This document shows, piece after piece, positions 23,901-34,910 of a stretch of DNA of 64,000 bases. Position 1 is the first letter of the stretch. Each line of letters starts with the position of its first letter. The notes beneath the pieces were generated by a model that did not search any database, was not told where the DNA came from, and was given only the letters and a program-made list of their open reading frames with translations. The stretch comes from Oryzias latipes. Its lineage: Eukaryota; Chordata; Actinopteri; Beloniformes; Adrianichthyidae. The stretch lies in assembly GCF_002234675.1 (NCBI RefSeq), contig NC_019865.2, positions 30,469,945 through 30,533,944 of the forward strand. Direction: 5' to 3'. The position numbers and the translations under genes are program-made.

Positions 23901-24904
23901 ATCTGACCTGGGACATCGAAACCAGAGTTATTCAGGCGCAAGGTGAGGAACCTGATCACCCCACTCCTCCTAACGGCACTCTTTATGTCCCCTCATCTGT
24001 CAGATCTGCAGTCATCACCTGGGCCCATACCTCTCGCATCGCCTGTCATGGAGGAGTCACCCGTACTCTCCATCTTATACGGAGACGCTTTTTCTGGCCC
24101 TCCATGAACAAGGACGTCAGAGAGTACATCGCCGCCTGTACCACCTGCGCACGCTCCAAAACCTCTAACTCTCCACCTGCGGGGTTATTGCAGCCTCTTC
24201 CCACGCCTAACCGTCCCTGGTCTCATATCTCCATCTAATTCGTCACGGGCCTTCCCATGTCTCAGGGTAACTCTATCATCCTCACCGTAATTGACCGTTT
24301 CTCCAAGTTTGTCCATTTCATACCTCTCCCTCAGTTGCCCACAGCCTCTGAAACAGCAGAGGTTCTGGTAAACCACGTCTTCAGACATCACGGCATCCCA
24401 GCTGACATTGTGTCCGACCGCGGACCCCAATTTATCTCACAAGTCTGGAAGGCTTTTTGTTCTGCCCTAGGTGCCACCGTCAGCCTAACATCTGGGTACC
24501 ATCCCCAATCGAACGGTCAAGCAGAACGGGCCAATCAGGAGCTGGAAGCTGCCCTACGCTGCCTAGCCGCCCAGAACACCTCTGACTGGTCTAAATACTT
24601 GGTCTGGATCGAGTACGCCCACAACATGCATCCCTCCTCTGCCACAGGTGTGTCCCCCTTTGAAGCGTCACTTGGTTATCTGCCTCCTCTGTTTCCATCC
24701 CATGAATTAGACCTCACCGTGCCATCTGTCCAAGACCACCTCCAACGTTGCCAGCGCATATGGCGCCAAACCCAAGAGGCTCTCCGTCGCTCCAAGGACA
24801 ATAACTGCCGTACTGCCAACCGCCACAGGGTGGCTGGTCCCGCTTACCAACCGGGCCAGAGAGTATGGTTGTCGTCTAAAAACATCCCGATCCAGGGCAC
24901 GTCA

Positions 24905-27111
24905 CCATGGCCGGCCCTCCCTATACGCGAATTACGCAGCCGCGTAGGGCCCCCGTCACCAGCAGGGCCCCGAAGTGGCGACAAAAATTAAATTAAAAAA
25001 GACCCAAATCTGGCAACCCATTTCATAGAACTTCCTTACCAACGTGTGCTCTGAATGTTGTGCAAAAGAAAGTTGCCTGCACTTTAATGATCCCCCCTGT
25101 CAGCACACATGAACCAATTTGGCAACCCAAATAATGACGTTACACCATTTAGCAACGATTGGTCAACATAATTGCATCTGAGTCTGGCACGGTGTGCATT
25201 TACGAGCGCATTTTGTTTCAATAAAGTTGGGGAAAAGAAAAAAAAACAGCACATTTTGTCACGCTGATCAAAGCGACAACAAGAAAACGTCATGCCTCAG
25301 AGACTTTATCCACCACCAGGAGCTAAAAAAAGATAAAGAACTTCAACATCAATCACAAGGTAAGTTTGGAGGATGTTGGGGCTTTATTTTTACATTATCC
25401 AGCATTTCTGTGCAGCTGCACAATTTACGTAAAATACGAAGCGATCTGAGGTGAAGTTTGCACATAAACGACCCCCTTTGTCGTAATTTCCCATGGAAAA
25501 CTCGAAAATAATTTTGATACCCAAGTTTCCAAGATGAGGTTGGACATGACCTTCTAAAACGGCGGAAAGTAAAGAAAAGTAAATAATGACAACTATATGG
25601 TGGCTGAAAAATGTTTTAACTCACGTTATCGTTTTGTTTCATTGTTTTGCTAACACATATTTAGTGCGTTCTGCATTCTCCGGTTTATTACAGCATAAAA
25701 ACTGCTGTTTATCTGTTATAGACAGTCAGGTAGTCTGAGTTTTACAACAATGAGTGTGTCATAAATCTTGCATTGGCATGAAATATGGAGAATAAAAACT
25801 ACCAAATACATAGGAAATAAAGGTTCTCATCTATAAATGACAAACAAAATAAATGTACTAATTTTAAAATTATGAACATACAAAATAATACAAAAAGAAG
25901 TGTATAAAAGGCTTATATTTCCACTTATTCTCAAATTAGTGTTCACGTTTTATTATTTATAAGTAGGTACATTTATTTCTTATTTGTATTTTGCAGTTTT
26001 GATTCTACATAATGATGATGTTTTGCACAGTTCCGTCTCAGCCGACAGTTTCTTCTGCTCTCAAAAAGCATCAAAAGTATTGGAGGTGGTGCAGCGTCCA
26101 CATCCCAAGATGTTCCTGACTTCACTGAAGATTTCATCTCAGGTAATTTTAAAATCATGTAAAGTAATAAAAAAAACAGTGTCTGCATAAACCCTTTTTT
26201 TCATAAACAGCAGCTGAAGAGTATGGAGCTCCAAACTGTTCATAATTAAATTAATGAAATATGACCTTATGCAAATATACAATCAAACAATAAACCTCTC
26301 ATAAATATATCAAAAGATCATGAAATTGTGAAAAACCTGCACACAGATTTTAAATGAGCCACTAAAGTATTATTAGTATTCTGCTAAAGATATTTTATTA
26401 GCTTTATCATTGATTATTGTATAATAATAATTCTTGTTTTTTAGCTGCAGAAGAAACTGCTGTCACCACATCTACTGTTGAAAGGGGAAACATTTGACTG
26501 TTTGACTTTTCACTGTTTGCTTTTATTGAAGTTCTGTCTTTTATGTTCCAGGGGCTCCAAGAGAGGCGTATATGGAAGAGGAGCCGACTGGATCCAAAAT
26601 TCCACCTACCTCAAATCCAGTTGGTCCAGCTGAATGTCTAACCACACTCTCTGATCCAGTAAGAATGGATTTGGTGCAAAGAGGTCCTTTTCAGACTGAG
26701 AAAGACTCTGACTTTCCAAACTCCCCCTCATTGAGCTGTTGTTTTCTTTATGTTGGATTGTTTTATTGTCATTTGATTTGCTATTAAGTTGCTGTTTTTA
26801 ATAAGTTGGAGTTTTGTGAATGTCATTTGTTGACTGCCTAATAATACATTAAAAAATATATATCTATATACATTTGTCATTGATTTTTTTTCTTTGCATT
26901 TAAAATTTGTTTGGCACCACTTAATGTGCATCCAACATCCAGGCAATATACTGTATTCAATTATTTGGCAGCAACCATAATTCACAAATGTATTAATAGA
27001 GATATCTCATTTATATTACAACAACAGTTGCGTTTTTTGGTGCTGCTGACCAGTTAGAGGGCCCACAAATTAAATTTCGCTTAGGGCCCCCAGAAGACCA
27101 GGGCCGGCCCT
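24905..27111. mobile_element. hAT element inserted in Gypsy-1 integrase
   Basis: Flanked by a perfect 8-bp duplication gcacgtca (24897-24904 and 27112-27119). Ends CCATGGCCGGCCCTCC and (inverse of the right end) AGGGCCGGCCCTGG. Subterminal GGGCCCCC occurs at both ends. The interior is AT-rich with only remnants of coding sequence, so it is internally deleted. It must be younger than Gypsy-1. Confidence 0.88.
26566..26787 (+). pseudogene. Possible TTF-type hAT transposase N-terminal exon
   Basis: From the Met at 26572: EEEPTGSKIPPTSNP, then TLSDPVRMDLVQRGPFQTEK. The DPxxxxxVxxGP pattern resembles the entry to the TTF-type zinc finger of fish hAT (ZMYM/TTF) transposases. It ends at a stop without the zinc finger. 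The link is tentative. Confidence 0.3.
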
Positions 27112-27510
27112 GCACGTCACGCAAGCTGGCTCCCCGTTACATTGGACCATTCACCATTGATCGCATCATCAATCCCTCTTGTGTCCGTCTTCATCTTCCG
27201 GCAGCTCTCAAGGTTCATCCATCCTTTCACGTTTCCCAGATTCAGCCTGTTATGGACAGTGATTTGTGCCCGCCTTCCGCTTCCCCACCACCCGCCCGGC
27301 TCATCGACGACGCTCCGGCATATACCGTCAGCCGCGTTTTGGACGTCCGGCGCCGGGGGCGCGGCTATCAGTTCTTGGTGGACTGGGAGGGTTATGGTCC
27401 TGAGGAACGGTCTTGGATCTCCCGTTCCCTCATTTTGGACCATTCCCTCATTTCCGATTTCTACCGCGCCCACCCGGACCGTCGGCCTCGACCGCCCAGA
27501 GGCGGTCGTT

Positions 27511-27521
27511 AGGGGGGGGGG
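27511..27521 (+). other. Gypsy-1 polypurine tract
   Basis: AGGGGGGGGGG lies three bases before the 3' LTR, the expected plus-strand primer position. Confidence 0.75.
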
Positions 27522-27524
27522 TTC

Positions 27525-27988
27525 TGTCACAGTGCCTCGGTCAGCCCCGCCCCCTCAGCTCTGCTCCTGACTTCCACCAGCTGTGACCACTTCATCTCAT
27601 CAACCTGCCTACACTTAAGGAGATCCAGCCCATTCATCGACGCCAGTTCGTTACCCCTAACGGTGACTACGCCTGGTCTGCCAGCTCATGTCTAGTGTCT
27701 CTTGCCCCCGCTTGCTCTCATGTCTGCTCTCTGTCTCAGGATTCACCCGAACGAAGGTCACCTGTGTGGAAGTCTGCCATCACTCACCTGCTGTCTCAAA
27801 CCAAGCTCGGAGCACTCCAGCTGCAGCGATCCCTCCAGCCTCGCCACGAGCCACGTCTGGATTCCCTCCTGTCAACGGATTACTCTCATCAACCCCTCCT
27901 GTGATTAAAACTCACTTACCAAGTCACTTACCTGTCTGATCATTCTGAGTTCCAGCGTCTGGGTCTGTCTCGCCTGAAAACCATGACA
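27525..27988 (+). repeat. Gypsy-1 3' LTR
   Basis: Same length as the 5' LTR with one visible substitution. It carries the same TAAGGAG box, the same 11-mer and a terminal ATGACA that opens a short frame into the flank. Confidence 0.92.
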
Positions 27989-28473
27989 TTGTGGGATATA
28001 ATCCTCTTTGCCTGCTCTGGTCGAAATTGGGTTGAGCACAGGTTTTTCTTTTGCCTACGTGTCCTTTCATCTGCCTGTTTTATGTTGTTTCACCCTTAAT
28101 TATTTCATCCTGTTTTGTGTATGTGTGTATGGGGGGGGGGTGATGACGGCGGTGCGATGTACAACATTAGGCGTTCCAAAGTACAAGCCCAAAGTTATTC
28201 TTATCTCATCTATATTCGTAAGCAGTATTTATGAGTAAATTATACACAAGAGGAGTGTGAAATCCATGTCTATAAAAGAAATATTCTTTGGAGGATAAAC
28301 ATGTTTGTGTTTTTGTTATATACTGTTACCTGCTGTTGGATGGATGGGGAAATATTCAGTTCTCGCAATTGTAAAACTGAGGAGTCAGTGCCTCACCAGC
28401 CCTCAACCTCACTGCACGTCACTGGCCTGTACTTAGGATTGCCTTGTGCGTAAAACAGGTTTCAGCTTACTGG

Positions 28474-28619
28474 ACTGTCTCCGCCCCCTCCACTTCCTCC
28501 CCGTCGCTGGACCTCGCTGGATCCAGAGTTCTGCAGGTGTTCGTGCCTCCATGAACTCCTCCTTGATGGAGCTGACAGACAGTGTGAGCTTGTTGGTGCT
28601 CCCAAACATCCCCATTCTA
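28474..28619 (-). other. Exon-like ORF, unrecognised
   Basis: On the - strand, a branch-point-like TTCTAAC and acceptor CCTCAG precede an open stretch beginning RMGMFGSTNKLTLSVSS and continuing KEEFMEARTPAELWIQR. A GTAAGC donor follows near 28473. The composition looks like real protein and differs from the transposons nearby. I do not recognise the family and see no partner exon, so it could be a lone exon of a host gene on the - strand or chance. Confidence 0.3.
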
Positions 28620-28823
28620 CTGAGGTTGTTAGAACGTCAACAACTTTAAAAACCCTAATGTTGCTGCTTTTCTCTAAGAATTTACCATTTTAATCTGTTT
28701 AAGAACTCATTCCTTTATTATACTTGAGAAGAAAGAGATGATTTACGAGGGCAGACGCATGAACTTAGCAAAACGTGTAATTGAAAGCTTTCAGGGGAGA
28801 GAGCTGATCAGCTCGATGATTAA

Positions 28824-29036
28824 CTCTTGTGCTATCCTATGACCCCCCCCCCCCCCCCCCTTACATTGATGTGTTCTCCCTACCATGACAAAGGATGATA
28901 AAGGTGAAAAGATTTCATGTAATCCATGGACACCAGTGAAGATCACAAATCATTGAAGAAAAAAGGTTCAGAGCACTGTCTAGTGGGTCTAGATGACCCA
29001 ACTCCCAATGGTAAAGTGCCTAGGATAGCACAAGGA
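28824..29036 (-). mobile_element. piggyBac-type MITE, copy 2
   Basis: Same element as 7259-7463 in the reverse orientation, sharing the blocks GGTCTAGATGACCCAACTCC and CACAAATCA. The left TTAA (28820-28823) survives, while the right one is lost (ggacatg). It contains a long poly-C tract (about 28842-28860). Confidence 0.75.
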
Positions 29037-29039
29037 CAT

Positions 29040-30344
29040 GAGAAGTCAACCTTCATTGAGCTTGAAGTCAGTAAAACATTCAAACTTTTTAACTATTTGG
29101 AAATATTTTTACTAGTGTAAGGGAAAGCTGATGGTTATAAAACATTTCTGTGAAGTTAATGTTGTCTCAAGGAAAAGGATGGATGTGTGACCAAATGCCC
29201 TCTCACATTACCACCCCAAATAGAGACTAGATGTGGTAGTGGTAAAAATGTACAATTTATTAAAAACTTGACACAAGTTCCACAAAAGAAGGATGTTTAC
29301 AATGTAGTCGGACAGTTGGACCGCGCTCCAATACTGAATGTTTACATTAAACTTGAAAAAAACTTTGGAGACTTTATCTTACACTATGTTGTCTTTTTAT
29401 ATATATTTACAAAAAAGGCTAAGAGTCTCCAAACAGAAATTCTCAGACTTCAGTTGCAGCATTTTACCATTGTTTTAACAATTCTTCAGTCTATGAATTG
29501 ATGTTGTTTAGTATTTGACGATATACAAAACATAAACAACATTTACATCAGTGGTTGACCATAAAATTGCATAATTTAAACCAAAAATGTGTGTTTGCGT
29601 CATGTTGATAATCCTTCCAGTGTTTCTGTGACCCTCTTGTGGTTACCTATAGAACAATAAATAATCTGTATTGAAGCTTTAGGAGCAATTCGTTATTAAA
29701 AAATCTACATATGTTTTAATAATATTTGAACTACAGCTTAATTTGTAGCCTACATTATCTTCATGTTTGTTTGAATTAGGGTTGAACACGTTAACGCCAT
29801 CATTGTGGCGGATTAACCTGAATTGTTTTATGCATTAAAATAATGAATGAGTTTTTTATGTCAAAGTATTGCATTGACTGCATCTGAATACTGATGCAGA
29901 GTGTGAGTGGGAACCGGAGGGTGGAGTGGATCTTTGTTCTGTATCAGCGGAGTCAATTAAAAAACAACAAAAACTTGAATTTAAAGTTTTTCCTCCGCTG
30001 TCCCTGGGTAAGTTCAACCAGGAATTAAGCACTGGCCAACATATTTAGAAACTTATGAGCAAACAGACACCTGTTAATAATCCTAACAAAAATGAAGCTA
30101 AAAGGACTTAGACTGACTGATAGATGTTCCTGCTTTAAACATGAATTCTGTCATTTCTGGAGTTCTAGGAAAACTGCCCTAATTCTTCCCTCATATTATT
30201 CCAGTTGTGTTTGTGACCTTTGGTGCTGCACAAATCAGTCATCAGGCGGACTTGGAAGCTCAGTTCGTTTTTATTCTGTTCCACGGCTTCAACACACACT
30301 TGTTCTTCTTTTTGAACAGCTCCTTCAAAAGCCCACGGGCGCCC
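29040..30344. other. Intergenic sequence
   Basis: AT-rich DNA with short chance ORFs only. Sequence at about 30190-30340 directly precedes the pol homology of the truncated Gypsy, but I cannot assign it. Confidence 0.4.
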
Positions 30345-30353
30345 CACCTCACT

Positions 30354-33300
30354 GCTGTGAGACTTCATCCACGTACCCTTATGGGCACGCTGGCCCCGGC
30401 TGGCGTTGTGAGTTTGCCCAAGGAGGTCACAGAGGTACCCGCAGGAGCTGCCTTAGTGGCTGCTCATACAGCATCTACCCTGCCCCGGGCCCATTTGGAG
30501 TCAATAGATCTCTCTGCCCTGTCTGTGGAAGAGCAGGAGAAAATCACGGCCCTTCTGGAGAAATATTCAACTGTCTTTTCAATGCATGAAGGTGACCTGG
30601 GCTGCACGAGCCCAATCACCCACGAGATCCCCTTGGTGGATGAAACTCCTGTCCGGCAGTGCTACAGGCGCATTCCTCCTTCGGATTATGAGGCATTAAA
30701 GGAGCATATTAACGATTTACTCCAGTCTCGGGTGATTCTGGAGAGCTGCAGCCCTTTTGCGTCCCCAATAGTGTTGATCCGCAAGAAGGATGGTGGCCTC
30801 CGCCTTTGTGTGGACTATCGGCAGTTGAATGGCAGAACTAGGAAGGATGCTTTTCCACTCCCTAGAATCGAAGAATCTCTGGATGCTCTGTCAGGGGCTC
30901 GTTGGTTCTCCACTTTGGATTTAGCCAGCGGCTACCATCAGGTTGCAGTGGCAGAGGCAGATCGCTCTAAGACCGCGTTCTGCACACTGTTTGGCCTTTT
31001 TGAGTGGAATTGCATGCCCTTCGGCCTCTGCAACGCCCCCAGTACATTTCAGAGGCTGATGCAGCGAATGTTTGGTGAGCAACAAGGTCAGTCCTTGCTT
31101 TTATACCTTGATGACATCGTGGTCTTTTCCTCTACAGTCAAACAGCATCTGGAGCGCTTGGAGCTCGTGCTTGAGAGACTGCAGCAGGAGGGGCTTAAGG
31201 TTAAGCTCACCAAATGTGCCTTTTTTCAGCGCCAGGGGAATTACCTGGGGCATGTGATTTCAGACCAGGGAGTCTCTACAGACCCGGGCAAGGTGGCAGC
31301 AGTGGCTAACTGGCCACACCCTACCACAGTGTTCCAGCTACGGTCGTTTATTGGCTTTGCCAGCTATTATAGACGTTTTGTGGAAGGATTTGCCAAGTTG
31401 GCTGCACCCCTGGACCGGTGGGTTGCAAAGCTGGAGGGTGCCAGGGTCCGTAAGAGGTCAGCCCGTGGTGTGGGTGACCACTGGATGGAGGAGTGTCAGC
31501 GCAGCTTTGAGGCTTTAAAACCTAAGCTGACAACAACACCAGTGCTGGCCTATGCAGACTTTTCTCGCCCCTTCATCCTCGAGGTTGATGCTAGCAACGG
31601 AGGCCTCGGAGCTGTTCTTTCACAAGAACAAGAGGGTAGGGTCAGGCCAATAGCCTATGCTAGTCGAGGCTTCTGGCCTACTGAGAGGAACCCATCCAAT
31701 TACAGCTCCATGAAGTTAGAGTTTCTGGGACTGAAATGGGCTGTGGCTGAGAAATTCAGGGAGTACCTTCTGGGACAGAAATGCGTGGTTTACACCGACA
31801 ACAATCCCCTCAGTTGTCTGTCCACTGCTAAGCTTGGTGCCATGGAGCAATGGTGGGCAGCTCAGCTGGCAGCGTTTGACCTTGAAATTAGGTACCGTTC
31901 AGGGCGCAGCAACAGAAACGCGGACGCTTTGTCTAGGCAGCACTTCCCAGACATGCAGACCTGGAAGGATGGTCTGGCAGGCAGTAGCTTGCCCCAGTCG
32001 TTGCAGCAAGTGCAACAGACAGAGAATGTCAGTGTGACCCAAGCCACTATGGTTGCCCTGCCCCATCACAGCCCCTCAGACATGGTTTTACTCCAACGGA
32101 CTGATCCCGTTCTGAGGCAATTTTTGCCTTTTTGGGAACGGCAGATTTGTCCAAACCCGGAGGAGCGTAAGCAGTTGTCTCCGCCCACACTGAAATTGCT
32201 CCGACGGTGGAGTTGAGCAGGGTGGGGTTCTGTACAGGCGGATCTTTCGGGATGATGGTGGGGAGTCAGTACTACAAGTCCTGCTTCCTGCCTCGCTCAG
32301 GAAGGAATTGTTGACAGCAGTTCATCAACAGCATGGTCACCAGGGGGCAGACAGGACCCTGGACTTGCTGCGCCAATGCTGTTATTGGCCTGGGATGTCA
32401 TCGGCAGTGGCAGACTGGTGCAGTCAGTGTGAGCGGTGTCAGGTGGCTAAGGTGACTCGTCCGGCAGCCCGCGCCCCCATGGGTCATCTGCTGGCCTCCA
32501 GGCCCAACGAGATTTTGGCCATGGACTTTTCAGTGCTGGAGCCCACGGATAGTGGCATAGAGAATGTTCTGGTAATGACTGACATTTTAGGTAAATACAC
32601 CATGGCGGTCGCCACTCTGGATCAACGCGCCGCAACAGTGGCCCAGGTGTTGGTCACAGAATAGTTCTCCAAATTTGGCGTGCCAGCCTGAATACATTCT
32701 GACCAAGGGCGGAGCTTTGAGAGCGCCCTAATCCATCAACTCTGTGACCTCTATGCAGTAGAGAAATCTCGCACCACACCTTACCACCCAGCAGGTAACG
32801 GGCAGTGTGAACGCTTCAACAGAACCCTACACGACCTGCTAAGAACTCTACCAGTGTCCCGGAAGAGAGACTGGAACATGTGCCTACCACAGCTTGTTCC
32901 TATAATACGACTCCCCATCAGTCAACGGGTGAGTCACCCTATTTTCTGATGTTTGGACAGGAGCCAAGGCTTCTGGTCGACTATTTGTTGGGCCGGGTAC
33001 AGGAGCCAGTGGGGGGCACTGTCCAGGAGTGGGTCAAGGAACACAAGGCTCGGCTTGAACTGTCTTTTGAGGGCACCAGGGAGAAACTGCGAGCTGCTGC
33101 TGATCGCAGGAAAAGGGTTCATGATGAAGGGGTAAGGGACCGTCCCTTGAGTGAGGGACAGTTGGTCTTGGTGCAGGATCTGGGGTTTAGAGGGCGACAG
33201 AAAATTAGGGATTTGTGGGATCACAGGCTACATAAAATATTGAAGGCACCCACGGAGGGGGGCTCGGTGTATACCATTTTCCCCAGGGATGGCCCCTGTA

Positions 33301-33476
33301 TACCTCGGCAAGTCCATCGGTCCTTATTGAAGGCCGTTGTAAAGCGGGGACAAGACGAGGTGCAGGCTGCTCGCTCTTCGAACCACCCCCCACCGAATCG
33401 CCCCTACCCCAAGAGGACCAAATGGAGATCATTGACTGGTTCATCCTCAGAGAGGACTGCCCCAGTGAGGCAGTAG
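30354..33476 (+). pseudogene. Gypsy pol (RT, RNase H, integrase), broken
   Basis: The reverse transcriptase is open to 32214 and includes RIPPSDYEALKEHIN, VLIRKKDGGLRLCVDYRQLN, STLDLASGYHQV, MPFGLCNAPSTFQRL and LLYLDDIVVFSS (near 31100-31135). RNase H has EVDASNGGLGAVLSQ and VYTDNNPL. After a TGA at 32214 the integrase zinc finger (HQQHGHQGADRTLD, then CSQCERCQ) and core ([25 protein letters not shown]) follow. Stops lie at 32662 and 32689, with a frame shift near 32880. The tail (32880-33476) has [16 protein letters not shown] and the LVLVQD domain. No chromodomain seen. Confidence 0.85.
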
Positions 33477-33804
33477 GGGACAACAGACTTGAACAGCAGC
33501 TTGGGCCGGTTGAACCAGTCTCTTCTGAGGCTGAGGCTGCGGTAGCTGCTGTACCCTCTACGTCCAGAGTCACCTTACCAGCTGACTTGGATCAAAGCTC
33601 CATACCAGTACGTCGCACTTCACGGCCCACTGCTGGGCACCATTCCAACATTCACAGGCTCCCTAGGGCCATAGGGGAAGGGCAAAGTTGTTCCTCTGTA
33701 AGCACCTCCGCTATGGTTGCTTTTAGACCATGGCTGTAGTCGGTGTTTTTTATTTTATTTTTTTGCATCATCGTCGGCCCGACGATGCAGTTTGTGGGGG
33801 AGGA

Positions 33805-34870
33805 TGTGGTAGGATCAATTGGCTCAGGTGTGGCTCGGAGAGTAATTACAAGCGGTGGCCTCTTGAGGCACTATAAAAAACCTTAGGCGGTCACTGGCAG
33901 GATGTGCAGCATTTGGCCACTGGAACCGCCCGCTTCAATTGTATACATCCGGTTTAGCCTCACAGGTAAGGTAGCGGTGGTAGCCTGTTGACAGTGTGTG
34001 GTCGGCTTTCATGATTTTATGCTGGTTTCAGCGCCAGATACTCACGGCCAAAGGGTGAGCTCTTGCAGCTCTGCGGATAGCGCGGCTTAGCGCTTTTTGT
34101 TTACCAGGTGCTGAACAGACAGAGCCTTGGTAAGCTGGCGTCGCTCAAGCCTTGCGTTTGCCTAAAGCTGATAATTTTAAGTGTTAATGTTTATTTTTTT
34201 CTCTGTTTTACCAGGGACTTTCTTACGCTCCCAAGAGTGGAACAGCTGCTGGTTTTTTTTACGTTTGTTATACATGGCTTTTATACTGATTTTATCAGAA
34301 CCTTTTATTGATCCTGCGTGGAAAAGGATCCAGTTTGGACTTCCAGGAGGGTTTGTCTGGAGTGCTCGCCAAGGAGGCGACCGGGACATTTTGGGGCCTG
34401 AACTCCCCTCATCTACCCCAAAGCAAAAACGAGCGGCACTCACTGCACTGTGCAGCATCCGAGTGAACGGCTAACCCCCGCCTGAGTAGCCAACTGGTGT
34501 TTTATTTTAATCTTGTACTTTTTAGGGTTGGTTCTGGGTCACCGAACTGCTGGGACCCGTTGTTCTTAGTTTGTTTTTAGATGAACTATTCAATTATTGT
34601 CTCCAACTTTTTATAGAGCCTGTTTTGTTTTGTCACCAGCACTGAGGACCCAGGCGTCAGTCCTGTGTGTAAGGTGGAAGCCTTCCCCGGTTTGGAGTGG
34701 CGTGTCTTCGGGTGAAGGGTTCACCGTGTGAGTGTTTTTATCACGTGAGTGGGGTGATTTATATTATAAGTTGACATTTTATTTGGGAGCCTCCACCTGG
34801 CCTAGTAAAAAAAAAGTGTCCTCAGCCCAGTGAACAGGCGTCTGTGGTGCCGATCTTTTTAACTTCTTCA
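33805..34870 (+). repeat. Probable 3' LTR of the truncated Gypsy
   Basis: Starts TGTGGTAGGATC right after the purine-rich tract GTGGGGGAGGA and is taken to end at ...CTTCTTCA. There is no partner LTR to confirm the length of about 1.07 kb. Confidence 0.5.
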
Positions 34871-34910
34871 TTTTAAATGGTTTTAGGATTTTGCAAATAA
34901 ATTATATTGC

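Larger units (their letters stand above)
20969..27512 (+). pseudogene. Gypsy-1 gag-pol polyprotein, stop and insertion in integrase
   Basis: A single frame from ATG 20969 to TAA 24236 (1089 codons). Gag has a CCHC zinc knuckle (CSYCGETDHQINRC, residues 316-329). The protease has LVDSGAEQS with catalytic Asp 376. The reverse transcriptase has [11 protein letters not shown] (YLDD 689-692, bases 23033-23044). RNase H has [15 protein letters not shown]. The integrase has an HHCC zinc finger (about 1030-1075). The TAA falls where Gypsy-2 has the Asp of HIALDF, which is probably the first catalytic Asp. The same frame reopens (24257-24904; DRGPQF and [12 protein letters not shown] with the other acidic residues). 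A hAT then interrupts it (24905-27111). Coding resumes after 27119 and ends at 27512 with a chromodomain ([20 protein letters not shown], then WEGY). Gag and pol share one frame. Confidence 0.9.
20511..27988 (+). mobile_element. Gypsy-1: chromovirus-type Ty3/Gypsy LTR retrotransposon
   Basis: Two 464-bp LTRs (20511-20974 and 27525-27988) bracket one long gag-pol frame that ends in a chromodomain. A 5-bp duplication ttgtg lies at 20506-20510 and 27989-27993. I see one substitution between the LTRs, so it is a recent insertion. Defects: an in-frame stop at the integrase and a 2.2-kb hAT insertion. No normal tRNA primer site; see the self-priming elements. Confidence 0.93.
30345..34870 (+). mobile_element. 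5'-truncated Ty3/Gypsy element of a second lineage
   Basis: Pol homology begins abruptly near 30354 with no gag, protease or 5' LTR, and runs to a purine-rich tract (33793-33804) and a probable 3' LTR. The sequence differs clearly from Gypsy-1 and Gypsy-2. The right edge is set by a terminal CA and is approximate. Confidence 0.75.
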
